Source: CAIYYO01 sp049299895 (GTDB taxonomy: Archaea; Altiarchaeota; Altiarchaeia; IMC4; QMZM01). Taken from it: 64,000 nt of DNA. The stretch spans positions 1 to 64,000 of the forward strand of contig JBAQYF010000002.1 in the NCBI GenBank assembly GCA_049299895.1. The letters run 5' to 3'. This document shows, piece after piece, positions 1 through 8,246 of the stretch (within the stretch, counting starts at the first letter, position 1; every line of letters starts with the position of its first letter). The position numbers were made by a program, and so were the translations under genes. The notes under the pieces were generated by a model. The model was not told the origin of the DNA, made no database searches, and saw only the letters and a program-made list of their open reading frames with translations.

Positions 1-92
1 CTCTGCTTGACTTTTCCATCGCCATCACGGTAGCTTTCAACAAGCTCAAGATACGTCGCATCTCCCTTTTTCGTTTTACGGACAAAGGCCAT
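1..92 (-). CDS. 5' end of a transposase-like gene (runs off the window)
   Basis: The reverse strand from ATG at 92 reads MAFVRKTKKGDATYLELVES and continues as YRDGDGKVKQ to the window edge. This basic N-terminal beta-hairpin (K-x-G-x-x-Y-L-x-L-x-E-S, then G-K-V-x-Q) is what I know from IS1634/IS4-type transposases. Only about 30 codons are visible, so neither the catalytic domain nor intactness can be judged. A perfect inverted repeat sits just upstream at 104-128. The neighbouring 126-residue protein starts with a related motif. The family call is recognition from memory of a short N-terminus, so moderate confidence. Confidence 0.5.
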   Translation of the reverse strand, partial: MAFVRKTKKGDATYLELVESYRDGDGKVKQ

Positions 93-103
93 TTTTTAAG
101 TAG

Positions 104-128
104 AGTAATAAGTAATTTACTTATTACT
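104..128. repeat. perfect 12-bp inverted repeat upstream of the transposase-like start
   Basis: AGTAATAAGTAA at 104-115 is followed by one T and then its exact reverse complement TTACTTATTACT at 117-128. It lies 12 nt upstream of the transposase-like ATG at 92. It could be an operator or promoter element for that gene, or part of an insertion-sequence end. Only one copy is visible in the window. Confidence 0.7.
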
Positions 129-203
129 AGCATAAATACCACAAAAGAAAAAGCAAACACATAGAACACAAATCAAAAGTCGTGAGGAAAAACCAGGAGA
201 AAT

Positions 204-584
204 TCAGGTAATAAGACAACTGAGACCTTTTTCATTGAATTCATTGATTGCTCTCCTAACTTTTCGCACATCGCAGCCAATCTTTTCCGCAATCTGCAAA
301 CAAGTAAGATGCCCGCTACTACAAACAATTATGCGGGCACGCTCTCTTGTAAAAACATCCCGAGCACTTGAACCCTTCTCCAGATGCTTCTTTTCCTTTT
401 CACTTATCCCCCGGACAAAAATCCAAGAACTATCCTTCCGCACCTTCACAGTCTTATAACAAGGCTCCACCGGACCCACATACCTGGCATTCTTATGGAC
501 CACCCGCCCATCCGGCAGACGAACGCTCTGCCGCAGATACTTATACTCCCTGCCCTTTATGCGTTTAATCTCAAAATAAGCCAC
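204..584 (-). CDS. helix-turn-helix protein resembling the N-terminus of an IS630-type transposase, truncated
   Basis: 126 residues. Residues 1-40 (MAYFEIKRIKGREYKYLRQS, then G-R-V and Y-V-G-P) form the same kind of basic hairpin as the transposase-like fragment at 1-92. Residues about 78-126 form a helix-turn-helix (RERARIIVCSSGHLTCLQIA, ending FNEKGLSCLIT) like the DNA-binding part of IS630/Tc1-type transposases, which normally continue past the 'FNEEGLEGL' position into a DDE domain. Here the protein stops there, so it has no catalytic domain. It may be a transposase remnant or a stand-alone DNA-binding protein. The AT-rich surroundings differ from the neighbouring housekeeping DNA. Confidence 0.55.
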   Translation of the reverse strand: MAYFEIKRIKGREYKYLRQSVRLPDGRVVHKNARYVGPVEPCYKTVKVRKDSSWIFVRGISEKEKKHLEKGSSARDVFTRERARIIVCSSGHLTCLQIAEKIGCDVRKVRRAINEFNEKGLSCLIT

Positions 585-753
585 GTTAATAAATTAGGGT
601 GCACAAGTATAAATACTAAAAGCACATCAACAAACAACAAAAGAAACAAAAAATATACCCTAAAAACAAAAGACTATAAACAATTATAAAGTGTAGTTAA
701 GTAAATAGTTATAAAACTAATAATTATGCAGTACATTTTAAAAATCTCCTAAA
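585..753. other. AT-rich intergenic stretch, divergent promoters
   Basis: About 170 nt between the minus-strand HTH gene and the plus-strand beta-helix gene. It is A-rich with several TATA-like stretches (aagtataaata near 607-617, acattttaaaaat near 732-744). The last lies 10-22 nt before the ATG at 754. I see no gene or structured RNA here. Confidence 0.4.
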
Positions 754-3369
754 ATGAACCCATATGCATTTATTGCAACATTTCTATCCGTTATTTGTCT
801 TTGCGGCTTTGTTTCCGCAGTGGATTGCAACAGCTGCGCGGACTGCACGAATAAGATAAAGACTGCGGCTCCGGGAAGCACGGTTTCTCTTTCCGCAGAC
901 ATATCATCCGCAAGCTCGGACTGCATATCGTTTTACCGGACGAACAGTATAATACTGGACTGTCAGGGTCATAGTATAACCGGTAACGGTGCGGGGACCG
1001 GGATAGACGCTAAGGAAAGCAACACGAACACGGTCAAGAATTGCAGGATATCCTCTTATCAAAACGGGATACGGATCATTGACTCCGGTGCCAATACGTT
1101 TACGGGTAATACCATCACTGGGAATTCGGAATACGGGATATTTACCAGGAACTCGAACTCCAACAATGTGACAGACAATGTCATAAGTTCAAACGCCGGC
1201 ACCGGCATCCACATATTCACCTCGTCCTCGGGCAACCAGTTCCTGAGGAACCATGTCGACCAGAACGGGGGTTACGGGCTTTATATGCGCGAATCCGGCG
1301 GAGGGAACATATTCCGCGACAACACCTTCAACGGCAACACGGGCGCATCAGGCATCCATGTGTTCCAGGTGGGCGGCAGCTCCCAGTTTACCAACAACGA
1401 AGCCAACGGCAACGCAGGTTACGGGCTTTTTATGATGGAATCATCTGGAACAAATTCTTTTTCCCGGAACTTTTTTAGCAATAACGGAGCAAGCGGCATA
1501 CACATACTCAGTTCCACGGGAGCAAGTACTTTTAGCAACAATGAGGCTAACCATAACGCCAACTACGGCCTGTACATGGTCGAATCCGGCGGAAACACGT
1601 TTACGAACAATAAATTCAACGAGAACACTGACAGCGGCATACACGTTTATATCTCTGCAGGCAGCAGTACTTTTACCGACAACCAGGCCAACGGCAACGG
1701 CGGATACGGATTGTACACAAGGGAGTCCGGCGGGTCCAATACATTCACAAGGAATTTTTTCAACAAGAACGGCCATTCCGGGATACACATCTTTGCCTCG
1801 GCGGGCCGCAACACTTTCACGAATAACGAGGCGAATGATAACATCAATTACGGCGTTTTCATGAGAAAATCAAGCGGAAACTCATTTACGCAGAACAGCT
1901 TCAGCAGAAACGGGGCTAGCGGTATTTTCTCATACGACTCCTCTGCCAGCAACGAATATGTCAACAATCACGCGGACAATAACGCCGGCTACGGCCTGTA
2001 CATGGTCGAATCCGGCGCCAACACTTTCAGGGGCAACACATTCAACAATAACCTTGACAGCGGCATACACATCTACCAGACGACCGCAAGCAGCCAGTTC
2101 AACGATAACATGGTCAATCACAACGGCGGATACGGCCTGTACATGAGGGCGTCCGGCGGGTCCAACACCCTGACGAACAATTGCTTTTCCTATAACGCAA
2201 ACAGCGGGGTGCAGATATTTGAATCGGACGGGAAGAACACGCTCACGAACAACCAGATGAACGACAACGGCGGATACGGGGTATACATGATGGATTCCTC
2301 CGGCCAAAGCATCTTCACCGGGAACTCGGCAAGCTGCAATGAAAACTCGGGCATACACCTATTACAGTCCCACGGACTTACGCTGACCGATAATCAGGTG
2401 AATAACAACGGCGGATACGGCCTTTACAGCCTGGCTGCAGGCAGAAGCACCCTGTCCGGAAACACAATCAACTGCAACTCCAAGACCGGAGTGCATATAT
2501 ACACTTCCGACAACAACCGGATAATAAACAACGTCATAAGCAAGAACGGCGGCTACGGCATATACAACAGGGATACCCAGACCGGAACCTTCTCCGGGAA
2601 CACCGTCACATACAACGAACAAACGGGCATGCATATGTTAGTCTGCGACGCCTGCACAGTATCCGGCAACAAAGTATGGATGAGCGACGGCTATGGGATA
2701 TACTCGACTAGCCTAAAAGGCACTGTGAATTCCAACTGCTTCTGCAGTTCGACGAATAATGACATCAATATCCGCGGCACAGGATCAGGTACCTCCAATA
2801 CCTGCGACAAGCCCGGCACCTGGGACGATACTTCAAAGACCGGATGCTCCACCGCATGCCCGGGATCATGCGGCACGATCCCTGCGGCAACCTGCCCGAC
2901 GTGTTCTCATTCTTCAGTATGCGGAGGTCCGGGAACAACAACCACGTCTACTACCACCACTACTACTGCTCCGTCGACCTCGACCACCACTACTCTTCTA
3001 TCTGCTACGACCACTACTACAAGTACGACGACATCTTCCCCTTCTTCGACCAGTTCGACTACTTCAACTCTGTATACCAGAACGGTAACTCTTAAGTACA
3101 AGGTAACTGACGCGGATGAGCCGGGCAACAAATTCAACTGCTCCATATGGACTAACGTATCAGGGTACTGGTCCGTTAACAGGACTACTCCGGGCGTAAA
3201 AAGTTCCGAGACAAAGAGTGTCTTCCTTCTGGGCGTCCCCGCAGGCATGTACGGATGGACCGTGAACTGCAGCCGTGAAGGCTCCAATTATTATGCGAAG
3301 AACGGGAAACATGAGATTGCCGGAGCCCCCACAGACAGGGTATGGATATTTTACGTGCTCGCTCCTTGA
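754..3369 (+). CDS. secreted right-handed beta-helix (NosD-type) repeat surface protein
   Basis: 871 residues. A signal peptide covers residues 1-22 (hydrophobic, ending GFVSA). From about 90 to 680 the protein is built of parallel beta-helix coils rich in Asn and Gly. They alternate as a roughly 48-residue double coil: one half carries GYGLYM-ESGG-type sequence, the other SGIHI-type sequence with NTFTNN-like asparagine ladders. This is the periplasmic copper-binding NosD / pectate-lyase-like fold. A Cys/Pro-rich segment and a Thr/Ser-rich mucin-like linker (about 725-775) lead to a final roughly 90-residue domain. No C-terminal membrane anchor is visible, so it is secreted or held non-covalently. 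Polysaccharide binding or cleavage is the usual role of such folds, but I see no proven catalytic residues. Confidence 0.8.
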   Translation: MNPYAFIATFLSVICLCGFVSAVDCNSCADCTNKIKTAAPGSTVSLSADISSASSDCISFYRTNSIILDCQGHSITGNGAGTGIDAKESNTNTVKNCRISSYQNGIRIIDSGANTFTGNTITGNSEYGIFTRNSNSNNVTDNVISSNAGTGIHIFTSSSGNQFLRNHVDQNGGYGLYMRESGGGNIFRDNTFNGNTGASGIHVFQVGGSSQFTNNEANGNAGYGLFMMESSGTNSFSRNFFSNNGASGIHILSSTGASTFSNNEANHNANYGLYMVESGGNTFTNNKFNENTDSGIHVYISAGSSTFTDNQANGNGGYGLYTRESGGSNTFTRNFFNKNGHSGIHIFASAGRNTFTNNEANDNINYGVFMRKSSGNSFTQNSFSRNGASGIFSYDSSASNEYVNNHADNNAGYGLYMVESGANTFRGNTFNNNLDSGIHIYQTTASSQFNDNMVNHNGGYGLYMRASGGSNTLTNNCFSYNANSGVQIFESDGKNTLTNNQMNDNGGYGVYMMDSSGQSIFTGNSASCNENSGIHLLQSHGLTLTDNQVNNNGGYGLYSLAAGRSTLSGNTINCNSKTGVHIYTSDNNRIINNVISKNGGYGIYNRDTQTGTFSGNTVTYNEQTGMHMLVCDACTVSGNKVWMSDGYGIYSTSLKGTVNSNCFCSSTNNDINIRGTGSGTSNTCDKPGTWDDTSKTGCSTACPGSCGTIPAATCPTCSHSSVCGGPGTTTTSTTTTTTAPSTSTTTTLLSATTTTTSTTTSSPSSTSSTTSTLYTRTVTLKYKVTDADEPGNKFNCSIWTNVSGYWSVNRTTPGVKSSETKSVFLLGVPAGMYGWTVNCSREGSNYYAKNGKHEIAGAPTDRVWIFYVLAP

Positions 3370-3378
3370 ACTCTTGCA

Positions 3379-3798
3379 CTATACAACTAGGTTATTGCGT
3401 TTCCTTTTTAGATAACTCATCATCTGTTCGTTTGTGATGTAAATGAAAAGACGAGTGTATTTGTCATTTGTACTTTTAAATTGAGCAAGTCTGCGGATAT
3501 CCTCAAATATTTCCCCTGCCTTTTTGGACTTATTCAAGTTTTTACCTCCTCGGTTTCCTCGGTGATACTTGAATTCAATAACTAAACCCTTCCTTTTTTC
3601 GTCAGGTTCAATGTGTAAGTCAACTTCTGCCTTATTATCTTCGCTATGTTTGTCTTCTAAAATGATTTCATATGGGTTAAACCCCTGTTTGAGAAGTGCA
3701 ACAAAAAAGGTGTATCTGACAGAATCCTCTGTTGTATAAACTCTTCGTTCTAGTCTTTCCTTCAACAAGGAATAGAAATCATTAAGAATTTTATTCAT
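3379..3798 (-). CDS. PD-(D/E)XK nuclease-like protein, short
   Basis: 139 residues. The core E-V-D-L-H-I at about 56-61 followed by L-V-I-E-F-K-Y at about 73-79 gives the D...E-x-K signature of the restriction-endonuclease-like fold. An upstream acidic helix (TTEDSVRYTF) resembles the N-terminal part of restriction-type families. The protein ends in a basic stretch (YLKRKRNN). It converges on the beta-helix gene with 9 nt between the stops. It starts 9 nt after dapA on the same strand, which may only reflect packing. The target is unknown; it could be a truncated restriction endonuclease. Confidence 0.55.
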   Translation of the reverse strand: MNKILNDFYSLLKERLERRVYTTEDSVRYTFFVALLKQGFNPYEIILEDKHSEDNKAEVDLHIEPDEKRKGLVIEFKYHRGNRGGKNLNKSKKAGEIFEDIRRLAQFKSTNDKYTRLFIYITNEQMMSYLKRKRNNLVV

Positions 3799-3806
3799 TT
3801 ATCACA

Positions 3807-4685
3807 TTAAACCAAATCCAACTCTTCCAGCGCCTTCCTTATCTTCTCCTCAGTTCCCTTAGTCACAGACACAAGTGGAAGCCTTGGATTCCCCGCTGCT
3901 AGACCCATCATGTCCATCGCCGCCTTAACTGGTGAAGGATTGGTCTCAACAAAGAGGACTTTGCATAGGTTGAACAGCTTATAATGCATCTCCCGTGCCT
4001 TCTTATGGTCCCCCTTGAGGGACGCGTTTATGAGATCTCCCATCTCCTTGGGCGCAACGTTGCTGACAACGGATATGGCCCCTCTTCCGCCCAGGCACAT
4101 TATTGGGTAATTTATCGAGTCTTCCCCGGATAGCACTGCAAAGTCTTTCCCGCAAAGCACGATCTCCCTTGTAATCTGGTCCAGGCTCCCTGCGGCGTCC
4201 TTTACACCTATTATGTTCTTTATCCTGGAGAGCCTCTCCATGGTCTCAGGCTCGATATTCACGACCGTCCTCCCAGGAACCGTGTAGACGATTATCGGTA
4301 TGTCCACTGACTCTGCTATCTTCTTATAATGCTGGTATACGCCTTCCTGCATTGGCTTGTTGTAGTACGGCGTGATCATCAGAGCCGCATCGGCTCCCGC
4401 ATCTTTCGCGTACTTCGTGTACTCTATTGCTTCGGCAGTGCTGTTGCTGCCCGTTCCCGCGAGTACCTGCATCTTGCCGTTCGCTTCGTCGATGGAGACG
4501 TCTATTACCCTCTTGTGCTCCTTTTCGGTGAGTGTGGCTGATTCCCCGGTTGTTCCGACCGGAACGATCCCTACAACATTGTTTTCCATCTGGTGGCGTA
4601 TGTTCGCCCTCAGGCCTTCCTCGTCGAGCGCATTATTCCTGGTGAACGGCGTGACGATCGCTGTATACAATCCTTCGATTTTCAT
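3807..4685 (-). CDS. dapA: 4-hydroxy-tetrahydrodipicolinate synthase
   Basis: 292 residues, the normal family length. DapA condenses pyruvate with aspartate semialdehyde in the diaminopimelate/lysine pathway. Visible signatures: GTTGES (44-49), Tyr134 in IIVYTVPGR, and the Schiff-base Lys162 in GVKDAAG. Tyr134 and Lys162 are offset by one from Tyr133 and Lys161 of the E. coli enzyme. TPYYNKP contributes to the active site. The N-acetylneuraminate-lyase superfamily has look-alikes such as aldolases, but the pattern is that of DapA. No other lys genes are next to it. It competes for aspartate semialdehyde with the homocysteine operon at 24424-28386. Confidence 0.9.
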   Translation of the reverse strand: MKIEGLYTAIVTPFTRNNALDEEGLRANIRHQMENNVVGIVPVGTTGESATLTEKEHKRVIDVSIDEANGKMQVLAGTGSNSTAEAIEYTKYAKDAGADAALMITPYYNKPMQEGVYQHYKKIAESVDIPIIVYTVPGRTVVNIEPETMERLSRIKNIIGVKDAAGSLDQITREIVLCGKDFAVLSGEDSINYPIMCLGGRGAISVVSNVAPKEMGDLINASLKGDHKKAREMHYKLFNLCKVLFVETNPSPVKAAMDMMGLAAGNPRLPLVSVTKGTEEKIRKALEELDLV

Positions 4686-4756
4686 TTTCGATTTTGAATA
4701 GTAAGTATTTTATTCCGATTATGGGTTTATATCCGCTTCAACCGATTAAAAACACT

Positions 4757-5530
4757 TCACAACCTCATTAATCTGCTGATTTCATCATTGATGTAACATT
4801 CGTCTCTCAATTCTTTATTGGCGATATTTCCGCAAAGGTTCGTATCCCTTTTCAAGTATGCTAATGCGCTAAAACAAAGATCCCCCCATCCATTGCAATC
4901 TTTGTGTGTTGCGGCTATGCATAAATCAGGTGAAAAGCTGCAAAAGTAGGAGCCATTGCCCTCAACTGTCTGGAGACATTCGTCCTTTACGTAATCATCG
5001 CTTATTCTGTCGCACAGCAAGAAATTATCGGTTTCTATCGCGTTGTATTCCATACAGGATTCTCTTATTACAGACCCGACTCAATCGCAGTGTTTTCTAA
5101 AATTCGACTCGTTGTAGAGATATCTCCTGTGATATCCGTTATATCCTTCCTGGGTTTCCTGGTATTTCGCTTGTATTTCCGGAATATGGGTAAGACATCT
5201 GTCAACCGTCAGTTTCTTTGCTTCATCGCATGCCGCAGGGTCTTCTTTTTTGATGGAAACATCATATAAACAAAAGTAGTAATAATCGTCGGCCCCTATC
5301 TTGTTGCACATGCTGAAATCCGCTGTCAGAACGGCTGTGCACCTTGTTTTAATCTCATTATCCCATATAAAATTACATAAAAGGGGATTTTTGAGCCAGT
5401 ATGCTCTTGCCAGTCTGCCCCTGTCGGTTTCACTAAAATAAAGGATCACCGAAAAAACTAATAGAGTAAGGACTACTATTAAGATTTTTTTCTTGGCCGT
5501 GAGGTTATTCCACTTTTTTATGATTTTCAT
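4757..5530 (-). pseudogene. membrane-anchored Cys-repeat protein interrupted by one in-frame TGA
   Basis: Read on the minus strand from ATG at 5530, one frame runs to 4757 and is broken only by TGA at 5081-5083. The first part has 149 residues: a basic N-terminus, one membrane helix at about 17-35, then repeats of the type C-x10-12-C with internal D/N-x-x-x-(K/R)-x-x-C. After the stop the frame continues VGSVIRESC and then MEYNA to the end, another 107 residues. At the stop the repeat reads C-D-stop-V-G-S-V; the next repeat reads C-D-R-I-S-D-D. A CGA arginine changed to TGA by one C-to-T transition explains this. TGA ends other genes here, so I read it as a nonsense mutation. The restored protein would have 257 residues; function unknown. 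Confidence 0.7.
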
Positions 5531-5542
5531 GCGCGAAAGCCG

Positions 5543-5552
5543 TATATATATT
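5543..5552 (+). promoter_or_regulatory. TATA-like box before fibrillarin
   Basis: TATATATATT-like sequence centred about 25 nt before the ATG at 5572, with no Shine-Dalgarno sequence between. It matches a leaderless archaeal promoter. The divergent gene begins at 5530. Confidence 0.45.
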
Positions 5553-5571
5553 AAATCAGGGATAAAAGACG

Positions 5572-6222
5572 ATGAAAGAGGTTTTTCCAGGTGTATACAG
5601 GCTCAAATCGGGTCTAGCGACTGAGAATAATACTCCCGGTTTCCGGGTCTACGACGAGAAGCTTTTGAAGATGGAGGGTTCGGAGTACAGGACTTGGGAT
5701 CCATTGAGAAGCAAGCTTGCAGCCGCCATAATGAACGGCCTGACCGAGTTTCCCTTCAAAAGAAATTCCAATGTCCTCTACCTTGGAGCATCATCGGGCA
5801 CGACCCCAAGTCACGTATCGGACATATGCCCCGAAGGCACGATATACGCCCTCGAATTTGCCAAAAGGATGATGCGTAACCTCTATGTCGTCTGCGGGAA
5901 AAAGAAGAACATGATCCCTATACTTGGAGACGCCAGGTTCCCGGAGAGGTACGCGCAGAGCATCGGTCCGGTTGACATCATATACCAGGATATCGCGCAG
6001 CCCAACCAGGCGGAGATACTACTCAAGAACACTGAAAAATTCGCACCCAGGTATGCTATGCTGGCTATCAAATCCCGCAGCATAAACGCAGTCAAGAGCC
6101 CGAAACAGGTATTCCGCGAGGAAACGGACAAACTGCGCGACAGGTTCGACATACTGCAGACAATAGACCTGAATCCATACGACGAGGATCACGTCCTATT
6201 GAACCTGAAGGTTAAGAAATAA
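5572..6222 (+). CDS. flpA: fibrillarin-like rRNA/tRNA 2'-O-methyltransferase
   Basis: 216 residues, typical of archaeal fibrillarin without the eukaryotic GAR tail. It is the catalytic subunit of box C/D RNPs and 2'-O-methylates rRNA and tRNA with SAM. Visible: the SAM-binding motif VLYLGASSGTTPSHVSD (about 64-80), the conserved YALEFAKR segment, and VDIIYQDIAQPNQ with the catalytic aspartate. The C-terminus (LNPYDEDHVLL) is the family's normal ending. Its usual partner nop5 is not adjacent, which is unusual for archaea. The start is set by the TATA box at 5543. Confidence 0.92.
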   Translation: MKEVFPGVYRLKSGLATENNTPGFRVYDEKLLKMEGSEYRTWDPLRSKLAAAIMNGLTEFPFKRNSNVLYLGASSGTTPSHVSDICPEGTIYALEFAKRMMRNLYVVCGKKKNMIPILGDARFPERYAQSIGPVDIIYQDIAQPNQAEILLKNTEKFAPRYAMLAIKSRSINAVKSPKQVFREETDKLRDRFDILQTIDLNPYDEDHVLLNLKVKK

Positions 6223-6228
6223 CGTCTT

Positions 6229-7302
6229 TCAGGCGCCTTTCTTCATGTAGATGTTTCTGCTGGGATACGCGATATCTATCCCCTCTTTTTTGTATCTTTC
6301 GTGCAGCGCCTTGATGTACTCATGCAATATCATTTCTTTGGCAGGAAAGCTCTTCACATGTAATGTCACTTCGAAATCTATGTTGGAGTCGTTGAATTTC
6401 TTGAACCTCATAAACGGCGCAGGGTCAAGTTTTCCTCCTGGCACCTTTTCCAGGACCTTTCTTGCCTCGTCCAATGTGATCTCTTCAACCCTCTTTAAAT
6501 CCGACTCGTATCCAACGCCGCATGCTATCTTTACTCCTGTTTCGACCTCCGGCTGATTGTAATTGGTGAGGGCCATGTCCGCAAGCTTGGAATTCGGGAG
6601 TATGACCAGGTCATTAGTGAATGTACGGATCTGCGTAGACCTCCAGCCGATCCTTTCCACGCGTCCCTGAATTCCGTTGTCAAGCTGTAGTATGTCTCCT
6701 AAGACTACGGAGCGGTCGGATGTTATATATAGTCCCGCAAGGTAGTTTGACAGGGTGCTTTGTAATGCGAGCGCGACCGCTAATCCTCCTATGCCCAGGC
6801 TTGCTATCAGGGGGGTTACCTCAACGTGGAATGCCGTCAGGACCAGGAGTAATCCCAGTACGTAAACGACGGAATTTATTATCTTGTTAAGATTCTGGAT
6901 TATCGTCTTTTCGAAAACATCATCTTTGTTTTTTTCCATGCGTATCCTAAAAAGCACATTGATTATAGTCGCCGCTACTAAAGTACCCCAGACTATCCAA
7001 AGAGCCTTGAACAGATCCGCTATCTCGCTGTGGTATTTCTCCAGGACCGTAAGGGCGCTAAGAGAGAAATAGAGGCCCAAAAGGATGATCGCCGCATAGA
7101 CCGGTCTTTCAACGCTTTCCAGTAACTTTTCATCGAAAGAACTTTTCCTCCTTCTGAGCATTTCCGGGATGTGCTTTATTACGATGATATAAAAAAGTTT
7201 CGCCGTAACGACTGAAATCAGCAGTATGATGAGCGCAAGCAATACGTCAGAGTATTGGGGGGCTATTCCGTAAGCCGATGCGTCTATTTTAAAATCTGCC
7301 AT
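6229..7302 (-). CDS. mscS: MscS-family mechanosensitive channel
   Basis: 357 residues from ATG at 7302, which begins MADFKIDASAYG; a longer frame upstream would overlap the divergent promoter. Three to four membrane helices lie in the N-terminal half. The pore-lining TM3 region is Gly/Ala-rich (LIASLGIGGLAVALALQSTL), followed by the MscS beta domain (SDRSVVLGDILQL, then NDLVILPNSKLAD) and a mixed alpha/beta C-terminal vestibule. Such channels open under membrane tension and release solutes during hypo-osmotic shock. Divergent from the membrane protein at 7346. Confidence 0.88.
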   Translation of the reverse strand: MADFKIDASAYGIAPQYSDVLLALIILLISVVTAKLFYIIVIKHIPEMLRRRKSSFDEKLLESVERPVYAAIILLGLYFSLSALTVLEKYHSEIADLFKALWIVWGTLVAATIINVLFRIRMEKNKDDVFEKTIIQNLNKIINSVVYVLGLLLVLTAFHVEVTPLIASLGIGGLAVALALQSTLSNYLAGLYITSDRSVVLGDILQLDNGIQGRVERIGWRSTQIRTFTNDLVILPNSKLADMALTNYNQPEVETGVKIACGVGYESDLKRVEEITLDEARKVLEKVPGGKLDPAPFMRFKKFNDSNIDFEVTLHVKSFPAKEMILHEYIKALHERYKKEGIDIAYPSRNIYMKKGA

Positions 7303-7310
7303 CTCTTTAG

Positions 7311-7318
7311 ATATAATA
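7311..7318 (+). promoter_or_regulatory. TATA-like box for the membrane protein gene
   Basis: ATATAATA at 7311-7318 lies 28-35 nt before the ATG at 7346, the distance expected for a leaderless transcript. It lies too close to the in-frame GTG at 7325, so it favours the ATG as start. Confidence 0.45.
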
Positions 7319-7345
7319 ACCGCTGTGCATAAATCTTTAAAGAAT

Positions 7346-8194
7346 ATGACCCTGCTAGGCATAATGCGGGAATCACTGGAGCTACTGTACAAAGAGCCGA
7401 AGATGTTCCTGCCCAATATGACTGTTGCCGCCTTCTATGCTATATTCGAACTGATCCTTCTAAAGATCTCCATAGACCTCTTCGGAAATGCCGGTTCATT
7501 GACGCAGGAAGAACTTAGAAACATGATGTCATCCAATATAATGCTGCTTTTGGCTATACTCGTCTTCTACCCCCTGATAGCGGCTCTTGACCTCATAAGC
7601 TACGCGATGTATCCTTCGATGGTCTCGGACCATCATAACGGAAAAGACATAAGCCTGCGCCGTGCTATTATCTCCTCTCTTAAAGCCTGGAGGATATGGC
7701 TCAGCATAGGCCTGGTGATAGCAATCTTTGTGGTCTTCATAACCCTTATAGTTTCTTTATTCTACGTCCTTTACTTTTTGACTCAGAATTACCTCTACTT
7801 TATCCTCGGTGTGCTGGTATTCTTTTTGGCAATAGTCCTGCTCATGTTGTCCATATTCTTCGTTATGCCCATAGGGATCATAGACAAAGAAAGGACCTTT
7901 GAGAGTTTCAGGAAGAGCTATCGGCTGGGCAGAAAAAACAAAAAAGAGGTCGTATCAATGGTGTTCCTCTCTTTTGCGGTTATTGGAATAGCATATGCAG
8001 TGGGAAGCAATCAGGCCATCTCTTCAAACAGGGATCTGACCGCCCTGGCAGTCCTCGCTTTCATGATAATAAAGATGCTCCAGTCCACGTTGTATACCTA
8101 TGTCTCGGTGATAAACCCCAATTACTACCTCCATATAAAGGATAACACCCATCACAAGCATGCAGGCCACGCAGGGAAGCACGTTAAGCAATAG
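7346..8194 (+). CDS. polytopic membrane protein, unrecognised family
   Basis: 282 residues from ATG at 7346 (an upstream in-frame GTG at 7325 is possible). The sequence starts MTLLGIMRESLELLYKEPKM. This amphipathic entry helix followed by about six hydrophobic helices resembles the DUF975/GlpQ-membrane-domain type of archaeal proteins, with a conserved IDKERTFESFRKSYRLGR loop between helices 4 and 5. The C-terminus is His/Lys-rich (HHKHAGHAGKHVKQ), possibly metal-binding or membrane-surface. It ends in TAG and is followed 52 nt later by hisD. Function unknown. Confidence 0.7.
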   Translation: MTLLGIMRESLELLYKEPKMFLPNMTVAAFYAIFELILLKISIDLFGNAGSLTQEELRNMMSSNIMLLLAILVFYPLIAALDLISYAMYPSMVSDHHNGKDISLRRAIISSLKAWRIWLSIGLVIAIFVVFITLIVSLFYVLYFLTQNYLYFILGVLVFFLAIVLLMLSIFFVMPIGIIDKERTFESFRKSYRLGRKNKKEVVSMVFLSFAVIGIAYAVGSNQAISSNRDLTALAVLAFMIIKMLQSTLYTYVSVINPNYYLHIKDNTHHKHAGHAGKHVKQ

Positions 8195-8246
8195 TACACA
8201 CATATTTCAGTGGCCAATACCAATTCTATATAGGAAAAAGCGCAAG

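Noticed and set aside
5081..5083. TGA as selenocysteine or a reassigned sense codon
   Set aside because: TGA ends other genes here (the beta-helix gene, hydC and the CHAD fusion), and no SECIS-like hairpin or Sec-type context is seen; Arg is the expected residue.
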